47,813 nucleotides of DNA from UBA1361 sp041656375 (GTDB taxonomy: Bacteria; Bacillota_I; Bacilli_A; RFN20; CAG-826), in assembly GCA_964410505.1 (NCBI GenBank), contig CAYPGR010000007.1:1-47813 (forward strand), in the 5' to 3' direction. The translations under genes were made by a program, and so were the position numbers. The first letter of the stretch is position 1, and the number at the start of each line of letters is the position of its first letter. Under the pieces are notes generated by a model that saw nothing but the letters and a program-made list of their open reading frames with translations, was not told the DNA's origin and searched no databases. Shown here piece after piece: positions 15,785 through 24,654 of this stretch.

Positions 15785-16989
15785 TGAAACAAACACATAC
15801 CATTGGCGCGCTGCTTTTAACACTTTTACTTGTGGGTTGTAAAGCCAGTGCCGACAATAAAATTAATATCGTCATTTGGGAAGACGATAATAACCATACC
15901 TTAATCCACGATTTACTCGATAACTATCAAGCAAGTTATATCGATAAATATCCTGATGCCCCGGCTTTAACGTTTACCTTACTAGCTGAACAAGAAAGTA
16001 AAGCGGTTAGCGCCCTTGGACTCCAAGCACCAAGTGGCCAGGGACCGGATATTTTCGCCTTTGTTCATGATACGCTTTCAAGTGCCGTCACGAATAATCT
16101 TATTGCGGAAGTCCTTTATGATAAAGAAATAAGTCTATCGCATTCGCTTGATTCTGTCAGTGCTTTTACCTTTAACCAAAAACTATATGGCTATCCGATT
16201 ACCGCCGAATCACTAACCCTGATGTATGATAAACGGGTGTTCAGCGCAGCGGAAGTAACGAGTTTTGAAAATATTAAAACAAGCGGAAAGAAAATTGTCC
16301 TTGACGTTGCCAATAATGATTCCAGTGCTTATTACACCTTTAGTTTTATGACGGACGCCGTCCTTTTTGGTGAAAACGGGAATAATCCCGCGCTATTTGA
16401 TCTTAATACCGCCGCGAGTGCCGCTAATCTTTTGGCTTTAACGAAAGACTATCGGTCGAGTATTGTTGCGGCAACACCTGATAGTAGTCTCGCCATTCTG
16501 GAAACCAATGAAGCAGGGGCCGTTATTTCTTCACCTTACTTATGGCCGAAGTTTAAAGAAGCGGTTGGTGAGAGTAATGCCGGGATTGCGGTGCTCCCGA
16601 CTTTAAATGGGGATCCGCTCCGTCCATTTAGTGGCTATAAAGGGTATGGGGTTAGTCGTTACGCTAAAAATCCGCATGTCGCCCATGATGTCGCCCGTTA
16701 TTTAACAAACGAACTCGCGCAACGCTTACGTTTTAGTCAAAAAGGTATTTTACCTACTTTTGTTAGTCCAACGATTACTAATCTCGTCGCTAATGATCCA
16801 GTCGCCAGTGTTTATCAACAATCCGCCACCTATTCTTTACTGATGCCAAACATTACGCAAATGGGAAGCTTTTGGGCACCCGCGAATGATGCGGTAACGA
16901 GTATTTGGAATTTAGGAACAAATGCGACTCTCGCCGAAGTCAGTGGTCTTTTAGCCGCCGCAACGACAACGATAAAGAACGCATTTTAA
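15784..16989 (+). CDS. Sugar ABC transporter substrate-binding lipoprotein (galacto-oligosaccharide)
   Basis: This 401-aa extracytoplasmic solute-binding protein of the MalE type has lipobox LVGC (C19) and a mature start KINIVIWEDDNN. The middle has LYGYPITAESLTLMYDKRVF and the later part FSGYKGYGVSRYAKNP, both typical of maltose/galactan-binding proteins (GanS-like). The start at ATG 15784 shares its A with the previous stop, with GGGGG at 15771-15775 as ribosome binding site. The two permeases follow directly. Substrate is assigned from context. Confidence 0.88.
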   Translation: MKQTHTIGALLLTLLLVGCKASADNKINIVIWEDDNNHTLIHDLLDNYQASYIDKYPDAPALTFTLLAEQESKAVSALGLQAPSGQGPDIFAFVHDTLSSAVTNNLIAEVLYDKEISLSHSLDSVSAFTFNQKLYGYPITAESLTLMYDKRVFSAAEVTSFENIKTSGKKIVLDVANNDSSAYYTFSFMTDAVLFGENGNNPALFDLNTAASAANLLALTKDYRSSIVAATPDSSLAILETNEAGAVISSPYLWPKFKEAVGESNAGIAVLPTLNGDPLRPFSGYKGYGVSRYAKNPHVAHDVARYLTNELAQRLRFSQKGILPTFVSPTITNLVANDPVASVYQQSATYSLLMPNITQMGSFWAPANDAVTSIWNLGTNATLAEVSGLLAAATTTIKNAF

Positions 16990-17001
16990 AAAGGAAGTTT
17001 A

Positions 17002-18387
17002 ATGATCAAGAAAATTAGTAACTTTTGGATGACGTTTATGGCGCCATTTATGAAAATACGGGTACGCTTTTCCTATTTTGCAAAAGTCAGCGGGCATACG
17101 TATCGTTATGGTCAAACCTTAACGCGGTTTCAACTCATCATTGGTTACCTCTTTTTCTTTGTTCCCTTTGTTATTAGGCGGCAGTTTGTGAAGGCGAGTA
17201 CGTACTTTGTCATCTTCGTGGGATACTTACTCTTCATGATTCTTCTTGGCGTCAATAACCTTCAAGCAATGATTAGTCTTTCGTCCTTTATTGGGGACCG
17301 CCGTCAACCGTTAGTTTATGGGATTTTAACGATTGTATTAACTTTATTCATCCTTTTCACCTATAGCAAAGCCCAAGTCGATAACTTAGCAAATGAAAAC
17401 CGACTTGTTAACGGCGAAAAAATATTGTCCTTTAAAGCAGAAGTTGAAGCCCTGAAACATGATAAAGCGTATCAAATCATGCTTTTTATTCCGATTGTAG
17501 GGGCGCTCGCATTTACTGTCATTCCGCTTCTATTTATGATTAGTTTAGCGTTTACCAATTACAATATTGCCCGCGAAATTGGCATTGGTTCATTTGGCTG
17601 GACAGGCTTTAATAGTTTCCGATTACTCTTTGATGGCGGTTCAAATTTTAAAGCCTTAACCAATGTTTTTAGTTGGACGATGATGTGGTCATTCTTTGCA
17701 ACCGTTACTTGTTATTTTGGTGGTTTCTTCTTGGCGTTATTACTTGCCAAGAAAGCCCTTAAAATGAAAAAACTATGGCGGTCCCTCTTTGTGATCACGA
17801 TTGCGGTTCCGCAATTTGTCAGTTTACGTGTCATGTATGCGATGTTTCATGACTATGGACCGATTAATGCGATTATTACCAGCCTTGGATTTGCCCGTTT
17901 CTCGTTTTGGAGTAATGTTGTTAGCGCGAAGATTTTGATCATTCTCGTTAATATGTGGGTCGGGATTCCTTTTTTCATGCTCATTATTAGTGGCTTGCTT
18001 TTAAATATTCCAAAAGACAACTATGAAGCGGCGGAAATAGATGGGGCGTCCAAGTGGCAAATATTTAAAAAGATTACGTTCCCTTATATTCTTTTTGCGA
18101 CAACCCCGCTTCTCATTACCCAGTTTGTTCATAATATGAATAACTTTAATGTGATTTGGCTTTTAACTGGTGGTGGTCCGATGGGCCAAGGGACCGGTGG
18201 CGTCGCGGGTGGTACGGATATCTTTATTACATGGTTATATAAACTGACGATGTATAACTTAAATGTGGCCGAATATGATATAGGCGCGGCGATTGGGATT
18301 ATTATGTTTATCATTAGCGCCCTCATCTCCCTCGGGATCTTTAAACGGACGAGTGCTTATAAACGGGAGGAGGAATTTAGAAAATGA
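17002..18387 (+). CDS. Sugar ABC transporter permease (MalF/GanP-like)
   Basis: This 461-aa membrane protein has an N-terminal region with extra helices (about residues 45-125) as in MalF-type permeases. The core permease domain spans about 150-450. The EAA loop reads YEAAEIDGASKWQIFKKITFP, the site that contacts the ATPase. It ends with TGA overlapping the next ATG (ATGA at 18384), so the two permeases are coupled. It is the first half of the galacto-oligosaccharide channel. No ATPase gene is present in the operon. Confidence 0.92.
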   Translation: MIKKISNFWMTFMAPFMKIRVRFSYFAKVSGHTYRYGQTLTRFQLIIGYLFFFVPFVIRRQFVKASTYFVIFVGYLLFMILLGVNNLQAMISLSSFIGDRRQPLVYGILTIVLTLFILFTYSKAQVDNLANENRLVNGEKILSFKAEVEALKHDKAYQIMLFIPIVGALAFTVIPLLFMISLAFTNYNIAREIGIGSFGWTGFNSFRLLFDGGSNFKALTNVFSWTMMWSFFATVTCYFGGFFLALLLAKKALKMKKLWRSLFVITIAVPQFVSLRVMYAMFHDYGPINAIITSLGFARFSFWSNVVSAKILIILVNMWVGIPFFMLIISGLLLNIPKDNYEAAEIDGASKWQIFKKITFPYILFATTPLLITQFVHNMNNFNVIWLLTGGGPMGQGTGGVAGGTDIFITWLYKLTMYNLNVAEYDIGAAIGIIMFIISALISLGIFKRTSAYKREEEFRK

Positions 18388-19259
18388 TCCAAAACCCAAA
18401 ATCACGACTTAAATATCTTAAATGGCGACGCTACTTTGACTCAGCGTGGAGTCATGCTCTCGTCATCATATTGGTCATTATTTGGCTTATTCCCATTCTA
18501 TGGGTCCTCGCTAATAGTTTCCGTGTCCAGCCGGGACTTCTGAGTCCGACTTTCTTCCCAACAAAATGGACGTTTGATAATTTTACGAAACTCTTCACCG
18601 TGACGGGTAGCCGTAAGTATCTTTTATGGCTTTGGAATACACTTCAAATTGCCGTTCTTAATATGATAATTTCGACTTTTTTGACTCTCATCACGGCCTA
18701 TTCATTAAGTCGTTTCCGCTTCAAGTCTCGGAAACCGTTAATGAATATCTCACTTATTCTAGGGATGTTCCCCGGTTTCATGGCGATGGTAGCGATTTAC
18801 TTAATATTAAATTTAATGGGACTCATTGGTAATAAATGGGCCCTGCTCCTTGTCTATAGTGCGGGAAGTGGATTAGGTTTCTTTGTCGCGAAAGGTTATT
18901 TTGATACGATTCCAACCGAACTCGATGAAGCGGCGAAACTCGACGGCGCGAGTCAGTTCCGTGTCTTTTTCCAAATTTTCTTGCCGATTGCGAAACCGAT
19001 TATGATTTATACCGCCCTCATGGCCTTTATGGCGCCCTGGAGCGATTATATTCTCGCGGGGCTCATTCTCCGTAATCCCGCGGATATGACGGTTGCGGTG
19101 GGTTTATATCAAATGACGGCTGATACGTCAGCGATGCTTAATAACTTTACGATGTTCGCCGGGGGATCGATTCTCGTCGCCATTCCGATTGTGATTTTAT
19201 ACATTAGTTTACAACGCTTCATGATTGAAGGGATTTCAAGTGGAGCGGTTAAAGGATAA
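18384..19259 (+). CDS. Sugar ABC transporter permease (MalG/GanQ-like)
   Basis: This 291-aa partner permease has six hydrophobic segments, and the EAA loop LDEAAKLDGASQFRVFFQIFLP lies near residue 180. It ends in the MalG-like sequence RFMIEGISSGAVKG. It overlaps the MalF-like gene by 4 bp. Together with the 15784 lipoprotein it forms the importer. A shared MsmX-type ATPase encoded elsewhere would have to energise it, as is common in Bacillota. Confidence 0.92.
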   Translation: MIQNPKSRLKYLKWRRYFDSAWSHALVIILVIIWLIPILWVLANSFRVQPGLLSPTFFPTKWTFDNFTKLFTVTGSRKYLLWLWNTLQIAVLNMIISTFLTLITAYSLSRFRFKSRKPLMNISLILGMFPGFMAMVAIYLILNLMGLIGNKWALLLVYSAGSGLGFFVAKGYFDTIPTELDEAAKLDGASQFRVFFQIFLPIAKPIMIYTALMAFMAPWSDYILAGLILRNPADMTVAVGLYQMTADTSAMLNNFTMFAGGSILVAIPIVILYISLQRFMIEGISSGAVKG

Positions 19260-19274
19260 AGAAAGGAGTTTACT

Positions 19275-20585
19275 ATGCGTTTATCCAAATTACGACCTTG
19301 GGCAATGACGCTGCTTGGCGTTCTGATCCTTACGGGATGTAAGCCGGCAGGATCATCTTCCTCATCTGAGGTTACGCCCGTCATGACAATCAGCGACGTC
19401 AATATTGAAGTTGAGCAAGCAGCCCCGTTAGCCATTACGTTTATTCCTGTGTCTGCGGCAGGACCGATTACTTATGCGATTGCGGATGAAGCCGTTGTGC
19501 GCATTACTGACGACTATGCGATTGGCCTCAGTGTTGGGGTTAGTGATGTAACGGCAACATCGGGAACAATGAGTGATACGTTTAGGGTGACGGTTACGGC
19601 AAAAAGTGTCATGATTGATCCTGTTGAGCAGTTTAATGAATATGGGGCGATTACTGAAGGGCTACCTGGATTTGTGTTAAGTGGCGCGAATGTTGAATCG
19701 CATCTAGTCGAAGAAGATGTTGATCGTGAAGGACACCCTGATGCCTTAAAATTCTGGGTTGAAGGTAGTCCCGAAATCGACTTAACAGTCACCTCGACGT
19801 ACGCTGCAGGAGCGACCTTTCCTTCTGGTGACTATACCTTAAGTCTTGAACTTATCGGCAATCCTGATGAAGTCATCGTCATGCTTGAAGGCGAGACATA
19901 TTCGTCCGTGGATGACAAAGTGAGCATTGGATCAAGTGATTATGAAAAATCTTATTTTGAGTTTACGCTTACAAGACGAAAAGCAATTTCATTTAGTGTT
20001 CAAATTAAGGCGGCCGCTAGCCAAGATACATGGGGTTTTCTTGATAATATTCTTCTAGAAGTTGGGCATGTAGCCCCTGACGTGGTTATTCCCGAACCTG
20101 ATGGCAATTTACTGCGTGACGGTGGTTTTGAAATCGTTGGAAAAGCCGCCAATCTCGATCAAAATGTGCTCTGGGAATTAAATATTACTGAACCTGACCC
20201 AGCACTAACGCTTTGGACACAAAGTACCTGGCCGCAAACTGGGAAGTATGCCCTTAAGTTTTCGTATTGGCCTGAATCTGGCACAAAAGCAATCAGTGCT
20301 TTCGTCACCCAACATTTCACCGTGACTGAGGCGGGTGAGTATCAACTTTCTTATTGGATTGCCACTGACGGCTTACCGCTCTCCACCTTTATGATCGCGG
20401 ATAATGAAGGCGTGAACGTTGCTGCTTATCCTGTAGGGACAACAAAATCAAATCCGTTTGCGAAACGAACGATGCCGACCCTGACGCTAGCGGCAGGCGA
20501 CTATAGCTTCATCATGATGTTTTATGAAAACACCCAAACCTGGGCCGACATCGATGAAGTCAAAATCTTACCAGTTGTTGCCTAA
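19275..20585 (+). CDS. Non-catalytic surface carbohydrate-binding lipoprotein
   Basis: This 436-aa lipoprotein (lipobox LTGC, C22, then a serine spacer) has no enzymatic domain. After a bacterial Ig-like domain (about 37-110) come two beta-sandwich modules (about 120-265 and 275-436). The first ends WGFLDNILLEV, like the C-terminal end of the galactanase CBM (WGHADAFSLVKG), and the second begins LLRDGGFE and ends WADIDEVKIL, so both resemble CBM61-like modules. AAAGGAG precedes the ATG. As the last gene of the operon it probably holds galactan at the cell surface, similar in role to the surface glycan-binding proteins of Bacteroides loci. Binding is inferred. Confidence 0.75.
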   Translation: MRLSKLRPWAMTLLGVLILTGCKPAGSSSSSEVTPVMTISDVNIEVEQAAPLAITFIPVSAAGPITYAIADEAVVRITDDYAIGLSVGVSDVTATSGTMSDTFRVTVTAKSVMIDPVEQFNEYGAITEGLPGFVLSGANVESHLVEEDVDREGHPDALKFWVEGSPEIDLTVTSTYAAGATFPSGDYTLSLELIGNPDEVIVMLEGETYSSVDDKVSIGSSDYEKSYFEFTLTRRKAISFSVQIKAAASQDTWGFLDNILLEVGHVAPDVVIPEPDGNLLRDGGFEIVGKAANLDQNVLWELNITEPDPALTLWTQSTWPQTGKYALKFSYWPESGTKAISAFVTQHFTVTEAGEYQLSYWIATDGLPLSTFMIADNEGVNVAAYPVGTTKSNPFAKRTMPTLTLAAGDYSFIMMFYENTQTWADIDEVKILPVVA

Positions 20586-20603
20586 GTAAAAATAAAGTAT
20601 ATA

Positions 20604-20630
20604 AAAATCGCTCCATCGAGGAGCGATTTT
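20604..20630 (+). terminator. Terminator of the galactan operon
   Basis: A perfect 11-bp stem AAAATCGCTCC (20604-20614) / GGAGCGATTTT (20620-20630) with a 5-nt loop ends the locus. The stem carries A and T tracts, so it may also work on the other strand for the convergent 20664 gene. Confidence 0.92.
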
Positions 20631-20663
20631 CTTATTGAGGCCGTTTATGCCGCAAATTGGTGA

Positions 20664-21704
20664 CTAAATGACTAAATCACTATCTTTATAAAGTTTATAT
20701 TTTTTGAAGATGTAATCAACAATTAACATTAAAATGATTACAATGGCGAACTGGAAGACAAAGATTGATAACCACGTCATCGGGGTATTTCCCATGGCGG
20801 CGAAAGTGGCGAATTGACCGACAAGACCACTGGTTCCCATCCCCGAGCCAATTGGGTCAACTTCCATTTTAAATAGAAGGGTACTCATCGGGCCGGTGAT
20901 GGCGCTGACGATAATAGGCGGTAACCAAAGCATTGGTTTTTTTAAGGTATTTTTAAATTGGAGCATGCTCGTGCCAAAGGCAACACTGATTGTCATACCA
21001 ATACTATTGGCTTTACGACCCATGATAGCAAAACCTAGCATATGGGCAACGCATCCGATTAAGGCGGCACCGCCAGCAATACCGCCAATACTAAAGGAGA
21101 TTGCAATCGCCGCGCTTGATAACGGCGAGGTCAGTAAGACACCCATTAAGACACTCAGGAGAACCCCCATTAAGAAGGGTTGGTTCACTGTCGCAACATC
21201 ATTGGTAAAGCGACCAACCGCGGTGGCAAAACTGGTGATGGGGGTAAAGAGTAGATAACTAAAGATAGCACTTAGTAGAATCGAAAAAAGCGGAATTAAA
21301 ATAATATCAAATGGGGTTTTCTTTCTAAAGACGAGATCAATAATTAAGAGTGTAAAGATGACGACTAAATAAGCGACAAGGGGATCAGCCTTTGTAAAAA
21401 GAATCGAGGTGGTGGCGATCCCACCAGCGACAGCGAGACTAACGAGTTTTAATAGTTCCTTTTTTAAGGTGAAGGCAATCCCGACCCCGATGCCGATGCC
21501 AACAAATGATTTGACGGTGGTGGCAACTTTAATAATGTGAGTCCCTAAGTTAAGGGTTTGCCCAAAGAGGGTAAAGTCAAAATTGAGCAAGAGACCAATT
21601 TGATTGATGATAACCCCAATGATGAGGGTTGCAAATAAACCATAGACCATCCCACTCATCGTGGTGATAATAAAGTTCCAACTTTTTGTTAATGCTTTTT
21701 TCAT
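20664..21704 (-). CDS. PTS EIIC_2-type membrane transporter
   Basis: This 346-aa protein has about nine hydrophobic segments and the glycine-rich character of the PTS_EIIC_2 family (PF13303), with VAFGTSMLQFKNTLKKP and the loop GPMSTLLFKMEVDPIGSGMGTSGLVGQ as family-like stretches. No EIIA or EIIB domain is fused or adjacent, so phosphotransfer partners and substrate are unknown; proteins of this family often stand alone. The start at 21704 is set by GCGAGG 8 nt upstream on the minus strand; a longer in-frame reading to 21749 lacks a ribosome binding site. Confidence 0.8.
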   Translation of the reverse strand: MKKALTKSWNFIITTMSGMVYGLFATLIIGVIINQIGLLLNFDFTLFGQTLNLGTHIIKVATTVKSFVGIGIGVGIAFTLKKELLKLVSLAVAGGIATTSILFTKADPLVAYLVVIFTLLIIDLVFRKKTPFDIILIPLFSILLSAIFSYLLFTPITSFATAVGRFTNDVATVNQPFLMGVLLSVLMGVLLTSPLSSAAIAISFSIGGIAGGAALIGCVAHMLGFAIMGRKANSIGMTISVAFGTSMLQFKNTLKKPMLWLPPIIVSAITGPMSTLLFKMEVDPIGSGMGTSGLVGQFATFAAMGNTPMTWLSIFVFQFAIVIILMLIVDYIFKKYKLYKDSDLVI

Positions 21705-21862
21705 AGATTTAACCTCGCCTCTTATTATATAAAAAAATACCGAAAGCAACGTGATGACGCCTTAAATTGGCGATTATTGTTTTAGGTTTATGTTGATTAG
21801 TCTAATATATGCTAAACTAAAAAAGTTATAGATGACCTATAAGGTCAAAGAAAGGAAGTAAG

Positions 21863-22762
21863 ATGGATATATTACTCCAAACCGATAAAGTGAATAAAGT
21901 GTATAAAAATACGCGGGCTTTAAAGAATGTATCGATGACCATATATCGGGGCGATATTTATGGTTTCATTGGCGAAAATGGGGCTGGTAAATCAACGATG
22001 ATTCGGGTGATTACCGGTGTTAATAAACCAACTAGCGGTCATTTCACCCTCAATATTAGTAAACGACTGGGGGCGATGGCGGCGATTGTCGAATCACCGG
22101 CCCTCCATAATGGCCTCAATGCGATGAACAACTTGCGAGTGCAATGTGATTTGCTTAATCTTCAAAAAACGGACGCTGAACTCCTTGATTTACTCGCCCA
22201 TGTTGGTCTTGAAGATCAACAATTTAGTAAGAAGGCAGCCAAAAACTTTAGCCTGGGGATGAAACAACGCTTAAGTATTGCGCTTGCACTGCTTGGCAAT
22301 CCTGAGTTCATTCTCCTTGATGAACCGATGAATGGCCTTGATCCAGTCGGGATTAAAGATATGCGGGAACTCATCTTAAAGCTGAACCGTGAAAACGGCA
22401 CTACTTTTTTAATTTCTAGTCATATCTTAAATGAACTCGATAAAGTGGCGACTAAATACGGATTTATAAGCCACGGCGAACTGATTGAAGAAATTAGTAA
22501 CCGCGAACTTCATGCGAAAGCAAAGTCTGTCACTAAAATTGTGCTCCTTAACCCTCTTTCAGCGGAAGTTACCGCCCTTCTTTCAAGTTATCGTTATGAA
22601 GTAAAGGACGAAAAGACCCTGCTTGTGAATGACGAAAAAGACGGGCAAAAAGTGTTTCAATTATTGATGGGGAACGGGGTAGAAGTCAGCTCCTTTGATG
22701 TTGAACGTGAGTCGATTGAAGATTATTATCTTAAAACTGTGAAGAAAGGAGTCCGTGCCTAG
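21863..22762 (+). CDS. ABC transporter ATP-binding protein (ABC-2 export type)
   Basis: This 299-aa ATPase has Walker A GENGAGKST (38-46), signature LGMKQR and Walker B FILLDEP with the following H-loop SSHILNEL. The layout matches BcrA/lantibiotic-immunity ATPases, with a C-terminal domain of about 80 residues. AAAGGAAG precedes the ATG. The permease gene follows at once, forming a two-gene exporter. The substrate (peptide, drug or lipid) cannot be inferred. Confidence 0.9.
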   Translation: MDILLQTDKVNKVYKNTRALKNVSMTIYRGDIYGFIGENGAGKSTMIRVITGVNKPTSGHFTLNISKRLGAMAAIVESPALHNGLNAMNNLRVQCDLLNLQKTDAELLDLLAHVGLEDQQFSKKAAKNFSLGMKQRLSIALALLGNPEFILLDEPMNGLDPVGIKDMRELILKLNRENGTTFLISSHILNELDKVATKYGFISHGELIEEISNRELHAKAKSVTKIVLLNPLSAEVTALLSSYRYEVKDEKTLLVNDEKDGQKVFQLLMGNGVEVSSFDVERESIEDYYLKTVKKGVRA

Positions 22763-22763
22763 T

Positions 22764-23537
22764 ATGGTGTCCTTATTAAAAGCTGAATGGCGTAAATTAC
22801 GTCGTAATACGGCCTTTCTCATCCTTCTGGTTTTGTCGATTGTCGTGCCTATTTTCACTAATACCGTTTTATTTGTCGGCCTTAAACTTCTTGAAGGTGG
22901 CGCAGGGGAAGACATTCCGTTTGTGGTCAATGTCCTTTATGCTTATTCTTCAAGTTTTAGTCCGCTTAATAATCTGGGGCTCTTTATGTTTATCTTTATT
23001 GTCATTATTGGAGCGAATGATTTTAGTCAATTTACGATTCGCAACAAAGTGATTGCCGGTCATAAGCGGTCCCATATCTTCTTTACGGCGCTTATTATGA
23101 ATTTAAGTATTATGTTTATGATGACGCTGATTACGACGACGATTGGTTATCTCTTTGCAAGTTTCTTCCAAGGTTTTGATGGGGATACCTTTATCGATGT
23201 CTTCCGTTTTGGCGTCATTGGGTATAGCAGTTTAGCGGTTTTATATACACTTATTACCGTACTTCTCTTCCAATACAAAAATGTCGCCGGTCCGCTTTTG
23301 GTGACGCTTGGGTCATTTTTCCTTATCCTGATTATTAATGGCTTAATCGAATCACTCTTTATGCTTAATGGACAAGAGTTCAAGCTTTTATATTACGCTT
23401 TTCCAATCGTCCGGTTAAACATTGGATTTGGGACGTCCACCACGGAATGGTACTGGGCCCTGCTTGCTAATCTTGGCCATTTAGCGTGGCTCATCCCACT
23501 TGGCAATTATATTGCAAATAAGACAGATTTTAAATAA
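22764..23537 (+). CDS. ABC-2 type permease
   Basis: The protein has about six membrane segments and an N-terminus LLKAEWRKLRRNTAFLI typical of ABC-2 permeases that pair with BcrA-like ATPases. The start is ambiguous: GTG at 22755 overlaps the ATPase gene but is only 3 nt from AAAGGAG, whereas ATG 22764 is 12 nt away and lies just after the previous stop; I prefer ATG. A terminator follows at 23565-23599. Confidence 0.85.
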   Translation: MVSLLKAEWRKLRRNTAFLILLVLSIVVPIFTNTVLFVGLKLLEGGAGEDIPFVVNVLYAYSSSFSPLNNLGLFMFIFIVIIGANDFSQFTIRNKVIAGHKRSHIFFTALIMNLSIMFMMTLITTTIGYLFASFFQGFDGDTFIDVFRFGVIGYSSLAVLYTLITVLLFQYKNVAGPLLVTLGSFFLILIINGLIESLFMLNGQEFKLLYYAFPIVRLNIGFGTSTTEWYWALLANLGHLAWLIPLGNYIANKTDFK

Positions 23538-23564
23538 ATAATTTAGATTACTCCACTAAAAAAC

Positions 23565-23599
23565 AGGGTTATCCATGAGAATTTAGGATAACCCTTTTT
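23565..23599 (+). terminator. Intrinsic terminator of the ABC exporter operon
   Basis: AGGGTTATCC (23565-23574) pairs perfectly with GGATAACCCT (23586-23595) and runs into TTTTT. Confidence 0.92.
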
Positions 23600-23658
23600 A
23601 TATTTTCCTTTACATGTTAGTATCAACTTAATACGACTAAAGAAAAGAGAAATGTCCA

Positions 23659-24654
23659 ATGAAGCGAAAAAATAGACGCCCTTATTTAACATTAGCCTGT
23701 AGCCTATTCATCATTAAACTTAGCATTCCACAGCAAATTGAACGGAATCGCGCAATGGCACTTTATGATTTAGTCATCAGTGAAGTGTATACGCGGGGCG
23801 GTCGAAGCGGGGCTTTATATATCGATAATTATGTCACAATATACAATCCATCAAATGACATCCAAAATGTTGACGGATTAGCGCTCCAATATTTTAGTGG
23901 TAGCGGGAATTTCCAAGTGACAACTTTAAGTGGCGTGATTTTGCCAAAAAGCCATTACCTCGTATCCTTTAAACCAGTAATTGCATCACAAGGACTAGCC
24001 TTACCGCTGCCCGATGTAGTCTCAACGACGATGAGTGATCGCTATGACTTACATATGGCATTAACAGAAGGCAGTGGTCCGCTCGATTATAGTAACCTAG
24101 AACTTCATAGAATCATTGATTACGTCGGGATTGGAAATGTCAATACAATCTACGGCAACCCAGCCTCCAACCCGAATGCCGGAAATATCGCAATTAAAAG
24201 ACGCGAAGTAGATGGCGAAATAAACACAAGTAAAATTGATAATCGCGAAGATTTTATTTTAGGCGAAGCAACCCCACTTAATAGCTATCTTTCGGTTGCA
24301 AACTATATATTAAAAGAAGAAGTTGAAGGTCAATGTGCGTTTAAATACCCGCACGCAAAAATGATGATCAGTGCCCTCAGCCGAACCACATATGATGAGC
24401 GTGGCGGTAAAGTTATGAAAGGCCAGTATGAAGCATATCTTGCAAGTACGGATCCTAACGTTGTCGCTGCGCGCCTTCGCTATGAGGCGTGGGCAAAAGC
24501 AAATGGTGATTATGGTCCTTATTCGTTACCAACAAAAGAACAAAGCGTTCTCATAAAAGAAAAAAGAAGGACACCGTTTGTGGTTGTCCTTCTGATCATT
24601 TCATCAATAATGCTTTATGTTTATCAAAGACTTAAGCAGCAGTCTTCTTATTAA
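23659..24654 (+). CDS. Membrane-anchored surface protein with a lamin-tail-like domain
   Basis: This 331-aa protein has a weak N-terminal signal or anchor (residues 8-20). A lamin-tail-like (LTD) beta-sandwich follows at about 37-215: LVISEVYTRGG, VTIYNPSNDIQNVDGLALQY, GVILPKSHYLVSF and IDYVGIGNVNTIYG are the usual LTD landmarks, ending in NREDFILGEATPLNS. The C-terminus has a basic patch (KEKRRT), a hydrophobic segment (303-322) and a short tail, so it is probably tethered at both ends or at the C-terminus. LTDs often occur in secreted nucleases or phosphatases, but no enzyme domain is fused here. Its 3' end overlaps the convergent helicase gene by 23 bp. Confidence 0.75.
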   Translation: MKRKNRRPYLTLACSLFIIKLSIPQQIERNRAMALYDLVISEVYTRGGRSGALYIDNYVTIYNPSNDIQNVDGLALQYFSGSGNFQVTTLSGVILPKSHYLVSFKPVIASQGLALPLPDVVSTTMSDRYDLHMALTEGSGPLDYSNLELHRIIDYVGIGNVNTIYGNPASNPNAGNIAIKRREVDGEINTSKIDNREDFILGEATPLNSYLSVANYILKEEVEGQCAFKYPHAKMMISALSRTTYDERGGKVMKGQYEAYLASTDPNVVAARLRYEAWAKANGDYGPYSLPTKEQSVLIKEKRRTPFVVVLLIISSIMLYVYQRLKQQSSY

